Part shown: piece after piece, positions 1-8,111 of the stretch
Layout: every line of letters begins with the position of its first letter
How positions within the stretch are numbered: the stretch's first letter is position 1
From: Calditrichota bacterium
Lineage (GTDB): Bacteria; Zhuqueibacterota; Zhuqueibacteria; Zhuqueibacterales; Geothermadaptataceae
Reading direction: 5' to 3'
DNA: 18,439 bases
NCBI GenBank assembly: GCA_008501545.1
Contig: QQUM01000588.1
Span: 1-18,439 of the forward strand
Position numbers and translations under genes: made by a program
The notes under the pieces: model-generated
What the model saw: only the letters and a program-made list of their open reading frames with translations
Database searches by the model: none
What the model was told of the DNA's origin: nothing

Positions 1-3000
1 GCATTCACAAGTTTTGCAATTTCTTTTCCGGGGATATCGAACACATTGATATAAACATGTGCGTTTTGTGGTAATGCATAATCGATAGTCGTTGCGTTGA
101 AGGCGGCTGTTTTGGCCGTCTTCGCAAACCCGAATGGATTTGGATAATTCTGTGCCAATGAAAAACTGGTCGGCAGTTTTGTTTCTTCATTGCTGTTTAT
201 GATCCTGGTTGTATCACCAGTGGTGTTTGATTCTCCCGGACTGGAAATTGGGAAAAAATACCAGTCAGGACTTCCATCGGGAAGGCGGGCGAAAGAGACA
301 TCTGCGAGTTGCTCTGAAAAGCGCAGTGAATCAATGACAGTTTCCCCATCCGCAGCGACGAGTGCGATTTGTTCACCGCTACCGGACAGTTTGATGTCGA
401 TATGCAGAATACCCTGGTGTGTTTCCTTGTCCGCATATAGCAAGAGGAAACCACCGCCGGGAATGGTGGTTTTTGCCGGATCGCTTGTGGGAATTTGCCA
501 CATCGTCAATTCGCCAAAATCATCGGTTATATACAATCCACCAACATCAACCGCCGCAGTATCCGGATTGTACAGTTCGACCCAGTCTTCGTATGGATCG
601 CCATCGTCGGTATCCTCATCGGGATCAGCGAGATACGCATCGTTGCTTGCCATGAATTCATTGATATAAATTGTGGGTATGATAACGGGTGGTGGCGGAA
701 CGACGGCTGGAAATGCGCCAACAAACGAGCCAAAGTAGTCACCGCATGGTGATTCTTCCTGCAACCGAAAATCATTGTTTTCCACATTGACAAAAAGCGG
801 ATCGGCAACGAAGTTCGATGTCTCCTGAAAATTGCCAGAGAATTTTGTATTGTTTTGCCAGAAATCAGAATATCGAACAGATGATGGCGTGTTAATCTGG
901 TTTTGCAATGCAATTTTATTATTTGAGAAAATACAGTAGTCGAGTTCAAGGGATTGATCACCCAGCAGGATAATACCAAATGGATCGTTTTGTGTAATAG
1001 TGAGATGCTCCATTTGCAACGTCTGGTTTATACCTTGAATCCAAATGCCTGCGGATTGGCTTGTCCCACCGGTGTTGTTGATGACTGTTTTCCGGATTAT
1101 CGGTGCGCTGTTGTGGACGAGCACGCCGATTTCCGATGCGTTGGAAACACGGCTGTTCTGCAGAGTCAGGTTGCTTTCCCAGCAGAGAATACCGGTTTTT
1201 GCATTTTCGATGACACAATGCTCTATATTCGCATTGGCATGACTCCCCTGCAGATTGATACCATCCCAGGATAGGTTTGCTTCTCCGGAATAGGGGAGGA
1301 GCTGGACTGGATTTGTGGAATCGCCTTTTATGTCAAGTGTGCCGAAAACGAGTAAACCAGATTTCTCATCGTGCGGATTTGCGATGAATTCTACATTTGT
1401 TCCTGTCTGCATCTCCAATTTTACCCCGGATGGTATTTGCAGTTGACCGTGAACATAATAAGGTGAACCGTCGATTTCCCAGCTTGTTGGCGTAAAGAGT
1501 GAGCTGAGTTCGATGATGGTTCCCGGTTTTTCTATCGGGACGTATTCATTACGAAAAAGACCGCCGGTCTCAATAACGAGTGTATCGCGATAACCTTTTT
1601 TTAGGATGTTATCGAGTGTCAAGAGAATGCTGTTTCCATCCGGTTGCGCTGCGATGATCTGCGCTGCTGATGCACCCGTGATGGTATATTTTGTCGCATC
1701 ATCAATGACGTAAACAGGGTCACTGAATACAACCTCGATTTGTGTTTCCGCGGCTTCCCTGCATTGTATGCTGGCGAACTCCTCCCCGATGACGTTTCGC
1801 AAATCAAGGTAGCCCCATCCTGCGCGATAATCCCACACAGGTTCTGCGGCGCCACCGGGTTTCGGGCAGTAGTCCATCATTTGTGGCAGGGGCTGGCAGA
1901 TGTTTTTTAGTCTGGTTGAAACATCATGTGGATCCAGCCACTCATCATCATTATTTATTTTCGGTGATACGATTCCCTGTGCTATTGCGCCGGTTGCATT
2001 TGCAACAGAAAAACTGGTTCCAGCCCAATTGGCCATCGGATTGGTGGTTCCAGGGATAGTATAAAACGCTCCCTCAGAAAATAAGCGCTCGGTATACTGA
2101 TGTACAATATTGTGAGGAACAGACGCCGCTACGTAGGAACCGGGCATGACCATGTCCGGTTTTTGTCTTCCGTCCCGCGTGGGACCGGCTGAGCTGAAGG
2201 CGGCAACTGTTGCAAGTTGTTCTCCGGTTTGGTAAGTAACTGTATTGCCATTTTCATCAAGCGCCTCAAACTCGTTTTTCGTTACTGCAGCACCAACAAC
2301 AATGACATTGCGTCCACATGCATCGTTTACAATCGTGTAATGGTCATCCGTGTTTTCGAATTCGAAACTTTCCAACGGATTGGCATCGTACATCCATGCG
2401 TGTATTGGCTGAGATTGATCTGAGAAGAATTCAAGGCTATATTGACCAGGGTGAATGTTGCCACGGAAGATAATACGTAAGTTGTAGTCACCATTATAGG
2501 ATTCAACACCACCGTAGCCATTGCTGTATTCGATAAAAAGTTCGTTGTCAAAGTTAATTGTCCCCGCCATGCCTGTTTCGATTATTTGATGCGTAAAATC
2601 CCCTGGTACAATTGTCCGGACAGAAATTGCCGCTGAACCATCATACCAGCAATCAAATTTAAGGCTGTCTGCAAATTCCTTGACCGTGAAGACGAGTGCC
2701 TCACCATCGCTGTCCGCATTGGTTTGCGCATGGATATTTTTTCCCCCTTCATTTCCCGATGCCCTTAATATGATTTTTCCGGGTCCGGTGAGTAAATCCA
2801 TGGCTGCAGTGAGTGGATCGGTTCCGTCATGGGGACCTTCGTGTCCCCCCAGGCTGAGATTGACAATGCATGGTTTACCCAGTTCCTCCGCTTTTTTAAA
2901 TATATAATTAACGCCCTCAAGGATTTCAATTCCACCGAGATTCGTTTTTACGACAATGAGGTTTGATTTTACACCACCACTATAGGTCGAATCACCGTCA

Positions 3001-3626
3001 TGATAGTATTGAGCAGCGCACCCAGCTACATGCGTACCATGACCTTGCGTGTCTCTGGATGTACAAATCCCTGCATCGATATCTTCAGCTGTCCATTCAG
3101 TGCCGTATTGCGATACCGTTGGCTGTTTTCCATCAATTTTTTCGGTTTGATCCCATAAATAGAGAACACGCGTATCTCCATTTTTTTTGTGAAATCCTGA
3201 ATGACTGACATCGATACCAGAATCGACAATGCCGATCAGTACATCATCACCTGTAAATCCGGCTTTACCTGCTTCAATACCGCCAGAAACACAACACGCA
3301 ATGTTGTTCAATAACTTCATCTGTTTCGAAGCAGCAATATAGTCGATGCTTTTCATCTCAACAAGGCTTGACAGTTTATCGGCAGGAACAGATGCCACGA
3401 GGTATTGGTCTCCGATCACCGTTCTCACTTTCACGCCTCGAGCTTCAAGGTCGTGCTTTATTGCTGCATCTGCTTTGAGAAGTACGACAATCTCCTGTCC
3501 GACCGATTGCTTTTTAAGACTTGACTGGGTAAAACCCTGCAAAGCAGGATCCAATTTATTCTGGGCATAGAGAAGCGTATTGAGCATCAACAACAACAAA
3601 ACACAATATTTTTTAATGGAATTCAT
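1..3626 (-). CDS. Secreted subtilisin-like serine protease (S8) with beta-helix, lamin-tail and C-terminal sorting-type domain; 3' end outside window
   Basis: The frame is open from ATG at 3626 to the window edge (1208 residues seen, no stop). An AAGGA sits 7 bases before the start. Residues 1-22 form a signal peptide ending LLYA. About 25-105 look like an I9-type propeptide. The S8 domain has Asp135 (IVDSGID), His196 (GHGTHVAG), oxyanion Asn292 (ASGNEG) and Ser538 (GTSFS). A long insertion lies between Asn and Ser. Residues ~800-965 resemble a right-handed parallel beta-helix (NIEHCVIENAKTGI and similar turns). About 983-1130 is a lamin-tail domain (INEFMASND, DWVELYNP). From ~1153 a 'SLAQNYPNPFG' motif opens a FlgD/type IX-sorting-like tail. 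The complete catalytic set argues for an active extracellular or surface protease. Substrate cannot be told. The sorting route is inferred from the motif; no T9SS genes are in the window. Confidence 0.93.
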   Translation of the reverse strand, partial: MNSIKKYCVLLLLMLNTLLYAQNKLDPALQGFTQSSLKKQSVGQEIVVLLKADAAIKHDLEARGVKVRTVIGDQYLVASVPADKLSSLVEMKSIDYIAASKQMKLLNNIACCVSGGIEAGKAGFTGDDVLIGIVDSGIDVSHSGFHKKNGDTRVLYLWDQTEKIDGKQPTVSQYGTEWTAEDIDAGICTSRDTQGHGTHVAGCAAQYYHDGDSTYSGGVKSNLIVVKTNLGGIEILEGVNYIFKKAEELGKPCIVNLSLGGHEGPHDGTDPLTAAMDLLTGPGKIILRASGNEGGKNIHAQTNADSDGEALVFTVKEFADSLKFDCWYDGSAAISVRTIVPGDFTHQIIETGMAGTINFDNELFIEYSNGYGGVESYNGDYNLRIIFRGNIHPGQYSLEFFSDQSQPIHAWMYDANPLESFEFENTDDHYTIVNDACGRNVIVVGAAVTKNEFEALDENGNTVTYQTGEQLATVAAFSSAGPTRDGRQKPDMVMPGSYVAASVPHNIVHQYTERLFSEGAFYTIPGTTNPMANWAGTSFSVANATGAIAQGIVSPKINNDDEWLDPHDVSTRLKNICQPLPQMMDYCPKPGGAAEPVWDYRAGWGYLDLRNVIGEEFASIQCREAAETQIEVVFSDPVYVIDDATKYTITGASAAQIIAAQPDGNSILLTLDNILKKGYRDTLVIETGGLFRNEYVPIEKPGTIIELSSLFTPTSWEIDGSPYYVHGQLQIPSGVKLEMQTGTNVEFIANPHDEKSGLLVFGTLDIKGDSTNPVQLLPYSGEANLSWDGINLQGSHANANIEHCVIENAKTGILCWESNLTLQNSRVSNASEIGVLVHNSAPIIRKTVINNTGGTSQSAGIWIQGINQTLQMEHLTITQNDPFGIILLGDQSLELDYCIFSNNKIALQNQINTPSSVRYSDFWQNNTKFSGNFQETSNFVADPLFVNVENNDFRLQEESPCGDYFGSFVGAFPAVVPPPPVIIPTIYINEFMASNDAYLADPDEDTDDGDPYEDWVELYNPDTAAVDVGGLYITDDFGELTMWQIPTSDPAKTTIPGGGFLLLYADKETHQGILHIDIKLSGSGEQIALVAADGETVIDSLRFSEQLADVSFARLPDGSPDWYFFPISSPGESNTTGDTTRIINSNEETKLPTSFSLAQNYPNPFGFAKTAKTAAFNATTIDYALPQNAHVYINVFDIPGKEIAKLVN

Positions 3627-4228
3627 TTGTGTATCCTTTCAAGCTGGGAAACTAATTTGGCTGCTGAAATGTTTAACCAGAAAGTTGATGATTGTGGACA
3701 GCTTAATAGAACTGAAGAGTGCGCATGTGGTCGTTCAAGTGCATTGGTCAGGATAGAAAAACCGGCTCGTGATTGCCCGAAAAGCTTTGGAAGTATTGAG
3801 TCATTATTACCCTGTTACTTTATGATATGGGATAAAATGTAGTTAATCAAGAGAATTTAATTCAGATTTTTTGGTCATATTTATGGCATCGCATACGTAA
3901 TTGCAGAAGGTAGTATGTAGGTAGTTAAATGTTCAGAAAAATGGCCATGCCCCGATCCTTCCTTCGTCGTATTTATGAATGGTGGAATTATGCATAAACA
4001 TATAGTTTGAATTTCCGATAATTGAGTTTAGCGGGCAGCACGCTGCCATTTTTAAAACGTCTGGATGAAATAAGTCAATTTTCCGCTCGACAACAGCGAA
4101 ACAAATTATGCAGAGCAGAACATAGAAGACAGTCGGCTCTGCACGGCCGCTTAAGATTAGACGAGGCATGAGAAGGCAGCACGTCTTTTCCAGGATTGAA
4201 AAGAATAAAAGAAAATGGAATTTAGAAT
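3627..4228. other. Intergenic region between divergent protease and receiver genes
   Basis: This 602-base stretch has no convincing gene on either strand: the short open frames lack ribosome binding sites and resemble no family known to me. It must hold the promoters for the minus-strand protease and the plus-strand receiver gene. The one clear local structure is a GC hairpin at 4034-4047 (GGCAGC, AC, GCTGCC) followed by ATTTTT. It looks like a weak plus-strand terminator, yet no plus-strand gene precedes it. A CTTTTC/GAAAAG hairpin lies just upstream of the receiver gene near 4185-4205. Confidence 0.5.
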
Positions 4229-4597
4229 ATGCAGCGTATTTTAATAATTGAAGATGACGAAGATATTCGGATTATGCTCCAAAAAATTCTCGAACGTGAG
4301 CATTATGAGACAGAAGTTGCTTCGAATGGCAAAGAAGGACTGGAATTGTACAAGGCCACACCATTCGATCTTGTGATTACAGACATTGTAATGCCTGAGA
4401 AGGAGGGGATTGAAACGATAACAGAACTGCGCAAAATGCAGCCAGATGTAAAAATAATTGCCATGTCGGGAGGTGGCCATGGCGGTGTTGAGAGTTATTT
4501 GCACATGGCAAAGTTGTTTGGCGCGCAACGAACGATCGCGAAGCCTTTCCAGCGCACAGAACTACTCGATGTCATACACGATGTGTTGGGGGATTAG
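4229..4597 (+). CDS. Single-domain response regulator (CheY-like receiver)
   Basis: 122 residues, consisting only of a REC domain. The acidic pocket is Glu8/Asp9, the phospho-acceptor Asp52 (TDIVMP), the switch Ser80 (AMSGGG) and the conserved Lys105 (KPF). There is no output domain, so it should act by protein-protein contact, like CheY or Spo0F, or as a phosphorelay intermediate. No histidine kinase, chemotaxis or chemosensory gene is nearby, so the partner is unknown. A GGA about 10 bases before the ATG is a weak ribosome binding site. The gene stands alone, with about 600 bases before and 370 after. Confidence 0.93.
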   Translation: MQRILIIEDDEDIRIMLQKILEREHYETEVASNGKEGLELYKATPFDLVITDIVMPEKEGIETITELRKMQPDVKIIAMSGGGHGGVESYLHMAKLFGAQRTIAKPFQRTELLDVIHDVLGD

Positions 4598-4971
4598 TTT
4601 TAAACTCACGACTATTTAATTTCGAAAGTCCTGCCTGTTTTGTTTTTCACACTCTGTTCCATTGGGTTGCATCGGTTTGAACCCTGTTCTTGACCACACT
4701 TAAGTTCATCAGATATTAATTTTTCACCGCTACCAAATTTTCCCGGATTAAATATAAAATGATGGGTGCGCCCTGTTGAGAAAATATTTGTACATTCAAG
4801 TGCACCAGGTGTGTCCCTTCTGGTACATAATATTTATTCATTAAGATTATTCAGTGATCTATTATTGTTTTATAAACAATAATTTACATCAACTTCTTTA
4901 TGTTTTGGCATCGATGTTGTGTAAGCACCGGACGAATTTGAACTGGAAAATACTATTACTGGAGGCTTATC
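4598..4971. other. Intergenic region upstream of the WxxGxW gene
   Basis: 374 AT-rich bases without a supported gene. It holds a perfect hairpin palindrome at 4861-4883 (listed separately). There is no good intrinsic terminator for the receiver gene and no obvious sigma-70 promoter. The last 15 bases carry the GGAGG ribosome binding site of the next gene. Confidence 0.5.
4861..4883. promoter_or_regulatory. Perfect AT-rich palindrome, possible operator
   Basis: ATTATTGTTT at 4861-4870 is the exact reverse complement of AAACAATAAT at 4874-4883, separated by TAT. It lies about 90 bases before the start codon of the WxxGxW gene, a usual distance for an operator near a promoter. In AT-rich DNA such palindromes can arise by chance, so function is only suggested. 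Confidence 0.35.
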
Positions 4972-5280
4972 ATGAGATCGAACAAATTAGCTGTATTTGT
5001 TTTAATTTTCGCGTTTACTTTGCCAATGTTGCTGCAGGCCGGATCACGAATTTATGTGAAAATAAAACCGCCAACCCGTAAAGTCGTTGTCGTAAAACCG
5101 CGCAAACCCCACACTAATTCAGTTTGGGTTAGTGGTCGCTGGCAATGGAATGGTCGTAAATATGTGTGGCACAAAGGCCATTGGGTGAGCCCACGAAAGG
5201 GATTTGTCTGGATTGATGGTCATTGGGTAAAAAATCGTAAAGGATGGTATTGGATTGGTGGTCACTGGAAAAGTAAATAA
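4972..5280 (+). CDS. Small exported WxxGxW-repeat protein
   Basis: 102 residues with a strong GGAGG ribosome binding site. A signal peptide covers residues 1-23 (cleavage near LLQA). A basic, valine- and proline-rich linker follows (about 27-48). Four WxxGxW repeats start at Trp52, Trp66, Trp80 and Trp94, spaced exactly 14 residues apart (WVSGRW, WHKGHW, WIDGHW, WIGGHW). This matches the WXXGXW/YXWXX repeat families found in periplasmic or outer-membrane-associated proteins of unknown function. The protein is strongly basic, rich in Trp, Lys and His, and has no cysteine lipobox, so it is probably a soluble or wall-associated exported protein. It is monocistronic as far as can be seen. No function is assigned. 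Confidence 0.85.
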   Translation: MRSNKLAVFVLIFAFTLPMLLQAGSRIYVKIKPPTRKVVVVKPRKPHTNSVWVSGRWQWNGRKYVWHKGHWVSPRKGFVWIDGHWVKNRKGWYWIGGHWKSK

Positions 5281-5348
5281 GCATGAAGATGAGATTTGTT
5301 GAAAAAGGTTAGATGCTGGTATAGCGCAAGCATTAGCTTAACCATCCT

Positions 5349-5372
5349 CCCAATCCCAGCACGGGGATTGGG
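5349..5372 (+). terminator. GC-rich hairpin after the WxxGxW gene (possible terminator or repeat element)
   Basis: CCCAATCCC (5349-5357), loop AGCACG, GGGATTGGG (5364-5372) gives a perfect 9-bp stem about 70 bases after the gene. It is followed by CTAAAAC instead of a T run, so a classic intrinsic terminator is doubtful. It could instead be a REP-like or transposon-end hairpin. Confidence 0.4.
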
Positions 5373-5530
5373 CTAAAACATAAAATTCATAAATATTTAT
5401 ACAGTATTTTGTATGTACAAAAATTTATTTTTAAAGTCTACTCCCGAGAGCACTGTCATCGGGTTAGATCAGGTTCTCAGTTCTAAAATAAACTTAATAA
5501 TTCCTCAATACATCCAGCATGGTGTTTGGA

Positions 5531-5684
5531 AAAACCTTGTTTTCGCAATTAAACCTTAGTAGTCTGCAAAAACACCGAACACCAAAATCTTATTACTTTA
5601 TTGGACAGTGCTAAATAAGGTAATAAGGTCACCATTTGTGGATTATCAGCTCTACTAAGGTTAAAAGAACAAAAATAAGGTTTT
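5531..5684 (+). repeat. Long imperfect inverted repeat, three nested stems (MITE-like element or structured RNA)
   Basis: Three colinear stems pair across a ~154-base stretch. The outer stem is 5531-5543 with 5672-5684 (13 pairs, one of them G-T). The middle stem is 5552-5562 with 5652-5662 (AACCTTAGTAG/CTACTAAGGTT, 11 perfect pairs). The inner stem is 5589-5602 with 5614-5627 (14 pairs, one T-G) around an 11-base loop. Both non-Watson-Crick pairs are G-U compatible if the plus strand is transcribed. It sits in a 608-base gene-free gap (5281-5888) between convergent genes, and no open reading frame crosses it. The rest of that gap shows nothing else I can name. Confidence 0.6.
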
Positions 5685-5888
5685 AAAATCAGGAACATAA
5701 CATTGTTCGAATGAAGTTCTAATCCAACGATAAAATAGTGTTCCTATTGTTTGTCCTGGCGGCTATGCTTGCAAGGGGAATTGACTGGCGTTCGCTTTAC
5801 TCCGCCTCTTTTCAAATACTCAAATTTGCACATACATAGAGCTGCATATTTATTTACTAAAGTTATGTTTTAATACAGCCCCTTTCTT

Positions 5889-7184
5889 TTATCGTGCGCT
5901 TAACTCTTCTTTCAGTAAAATAGCGTTAAAATTGTGCGAATGTGCCAAGCCAAGTTTTTGAAGCAGGAGCGCCTTTTTTTCCATAAATGCAGGCATCTGA
6001 TCACTTCCCAATGGATCGCCCGCAGTTGGTCGTATTTTAAGTGGATCAATCGCACGACCATTATAATACATCGTATAGTGCAGGTGAGGCCCGGTTGCCC
6101 GGCCTGTTTGGCCAACGTAACCAACAAGTTGATTTTGTGCTACTTTTTGGCCAACACGAAGGTTTTTGGCGTATCGGGAGAGATGCCCGTAAAGCGTGAC
6201 AAATGTCCCGTTTTTATGTGATATTTTTATGCACTTGCCGTATCCACCTTTCCAGCCCTTAAAGATGACTGTTCCATTCGCGGAAGAAACAACAGGTGTT
6301 CCTGTGCGTGCAGCGAAATCAACTCCCGTGTGTGCCCGGCGTTTTTTTAGAATGGGATGAAAACGGCTATTTGAAAAATAACTGGAGATTCGCCTGTAAT
6401 TTAATGGTGATTTCAGAAATGTCTTTTGAAAACTTTTCCCATTTTCATCAAAGTATTTTAATGTTTTACCGTTTTCAGTGAATCCGAATGCAATGAGGGT
6501 TGTGTCTTTTAAGGCGTAAGCCGCTGCTAATATTTTTCCATAACGCAGAAATGTAGGTATGCCCGATTCGCCATCGATAACGTACTCTTTTTCATAAAAA
6601 ATACCGAAAGCATCCCCAACCCGCGGATCGATAAAGAAGTCGATATCCCACTGAAAAATATCCGAAAAAGCCATAATTAATTCCGGAGATTCACCGGCTC
6701 GCAAGACGGCATCGTATAAGGACGTCTCAACAGTACCGACGAGTAATTTTTGCTCATATCGAGTCGGCAAGGCATCAATAGATGCGGTGAATTGCCCAAG
6801 GGAATCAGAAAGTACTTTGACTTTTTTATCCGGACTTGGCTGATAAAATAGACCGAGGAACTCCCCGGTGGTCGAAAGTTTGAACTTTAGTTTTTCACCG
6901 GCCCGAATATCACGTGGATCGTAAACCGATTTGAATGCATCGAGTATTGGCTGAATTTGTGTATTTGGAATATCAATTTTACGTAAAATACGACCCAGTG
7001 TCATGCCGTAACGCACATTTATTTGGCGAATTTCAGATGATACCGGCACATCTTTATCGTTCTTTAAGGACGCTTGTGTGAAAGCTATCGTGAAATTGAA
7101 TAGTATGAATACCGGCAAAAAAATTCTCATGGATGCCATAGTAGCAGAAAAATACCTTTCGTTGCAATGTGTTTTTCGATTCAT
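5889..7184 (-). CDS. M23 family metallopeptidase (MepM/LytM-like peptidoglycan endopeptidase)
   Basis: 431 residues from ATG at 7184. Residues 19-40 look like the real signal peptide (MRIFLPVFILFNFTIAFTQA), so Met16 or Met19 may be the true start; no start has a strong ribosome binding site. Residues ~55-110 resemble the OapA/LysM-like N-terminal domain of MepM and Csd3 proteins. About 150-260 is the middle domain (WDIDFFIDPRVGDAF). The C-terminal LytM domain has zinc ligands His285 and Asp289 (HTGVD) and His369 (HLHY), plus catalytic-type histidines at LYGH and His367. The family cleaves peptide cross-links in peptidoglycan in the periplasm. It starts 20 bases after the SDR gene ends on the same strand, so the two are probably cotranscribed, although no functional link is evident. 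Confidence 0.93.
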   Translation of the reverse strand: MNRKTHCNERYFSATMASMRIFLPVFILFNFTIAFTQASLKNDKDVPVSSEIRQINVRYGMTLGRILRKIDIPNTQIQPILDAFKSVYDPRDIRAGEKLKFKLSTTGEFLGLFYQPSPDKKVKVLSDSLGQFTASIDALPTRYEQKLLVGTVETSLYDAVLRAGESPELIMAFSDIFQWDIDFFIDPRVGDAFGIFYEKEYVIDGESGIPTFLRYGKILAAAYALKDTTLIAFGFTENGKTLKYFDENGKSFQKTFLKSPLNYRRISSYFSNSRFHPILKKRRAHTGVDFAARTGTPVVSSANGTVIFKGWKGGYGKCIKISHKNGTFVTLYGHLSRYAKNLRVGQKVAQNQLVGYVGQTGRATGPHLHYTMYYNGRAIDPLKIRPTAGDPLGSDQMPAFMEKKALLLQKLGLAHSHNFNAILLKEELSAR

Positions 7185-7204
7185 TTTTAAAATTACCTGG
7201 CTTC

Positions 7205-7972
7205 TTAGCGTGCACAGGTTAAATGGCGTCCACCATCAATATTCAGGGTTACTCCTGTCACCCATCCTGCATCATCATCGGCGAGGTACAGAATTGCGCT
7301 GGCGATATCATGTGGCTTACCATAGCGTCCAATGGGATGTGTGGTTTTGCTGCGCTCAAGGAAATCGGCGTATTTTTGCTCATCCATACCACTGCGCCGG
7401 TGCAGGTTTGTCATGACGACGCCCGGATTAACAGCATTCACTCGAATCTTCTTGGGGGCTAAATCCAAAGCCGCGCAACGGGTAAGTTGATCAACGGCAG
7501 ATTTACTTACAGCATATCCTAAAACGCCTGGAAAAGAGCGTGTGCCGACAACACTGGATACATTAATTATATTACCCTGTGTTTTTTCAAGGTGCGGAAT
7601 GGCCATCTGCATTGCAATAAAAACAGAAGTCAGGTTGACATCTAACAGCTCCTGCCATTCCTCAAGAGAAGTTTTTTCGATTGGATTCATGTAGATAATG
7701 CCTGCGGAATTGACCAGCACATCCAGTTTACCAAATGTAGCTACGGTTTTGTCGAAGGCATTTTGAAGGTGGGATTTATTCGTCACATCACAGAGCAAAG
7801 GTAAAGCTGCTGTGCGATCGAGGCTTATTTCATCTGAAAGTTTATCTAATTCCTGTTGATTTCGGCCTATCAAGCCGACGAAAGCGCCCTTCTGTGCCGC
7901 CATCACTGCTGCCTCGCGTCCAATCCCACTCGTGGCACCTGTTATCAAAAATACTTTGTTTTCCAGATTCAT
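7205..7972 (-). CDS. SDR-family NAD(P)-dependent oxidoreductase
   Basis: 255 residues from ATG at 7972, chosen because GGA lies 7 bases upstream; an in-frame TTG at 7984 overlaps that site and is less likely. It is a classical short-chain dehydrogenase: nucleotide-binding TGATSGIG at 11-18, NSAG at 88-91, and catalytic Asn113, Ser140, Tyr153 and Lys157 (YAVSK). The C-terminal INGG-like turn is present (NIDGG). Closest to FabG-like or glucose-1-dehydrogenase-like SDRs by pattern. Substrate is unknown. No acyl-carrier or other fatty-acid gene adjoins it, so a FabG role is not supported by context. It is likely the first gene of a two-gene unit with the M23 peptidase. Confidence 0.92.
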   Translation of the reverse strand: MNLENKVFLITGATSGIGREAAVMAAQKGAFVGLIGRNQQELDKLSDEISLDRTAALPLLCDVTNKSHLQNAFDKTVATFGKLDVLVNSAGIIYMNPIEKTSLEEWQELLDVNLTSVFIAMQMAIPHLEKTQGNIINVSSVVGTRSFPGVLGYAVSKSAVDQLTRCAALDLAPKKIRVNAVNPGVVMTNLHRRSGMDEQKYADFLERSKTTHPIGRYGKPHDIASAILYLADDDAGWVTGVTLNIDGGRHLTCAR

Positions 7973-8060
7973 TTTATTTTCCAATAGCTAATATGAGATA
8001 ATTTGATTTACATAGAGTAGAAGTATAGTAAATACATTTTAATCAAGCAACATTTCAAAT

Positions 8061-8088
8061 AAAAAAGGCCCTCCAAAATTGGAGGACC
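8061..8088 (-). terminator. Rho-independent terminator of the psp operon
   Basis: On the minus strand GGTCCTCC (8088-8081) pairs with GGAGGGCC (8074-8067), one T-G pair, loop extended by AA/TT pairing, followed by six Ts (8066-8061). It starts 24 bases after the flotillin stop codon. Confidence 0.9.
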
Positions 8089-8111
8089 TTCGAAGGGAGG
8101 ATAGGGGAAAA

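Noticed and set aside
190..979. Several open frames on both strands at the left edge
   Set aside because: They lie inside the continuous protease reading frame, which carries recognisable lamin-tail and beta-helix motifs; these are shadows.
3627..3842. 71-residue open frame on the plus strand
   Set aside because: Starts inside the leader of the protease gene, has no ribosome binding site and no recognisable motif.
3933..4169. 78-residue open frame on the minus strand
   Set aside because: No ribosome binding site, cysteine/hydrophobic-rich composition without domain pattern, and it contains the hairpin at 4034-4047; more likely chance.
4665..4685. tRNA-like TpsiC sequence (GGTTTGAACCC)
   Set aside because: No acceptor stem, D-arm or anticodon arm can be drawn around it.
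5281..5888. CRISPR array or tandem repeat suspected from recurring TAAGG/CCTTA motifs
   Set aside because: The motifs are arranged as nested inverted repeats, with no regular spacer length and no cas genes.
7205..7984. TTG start for the SDR gene at 7984
   Set aside because: The TTGGAAA segment is itself the ribosome binding site for the ATG at 7972, which gives the normal SDR N-terminus.
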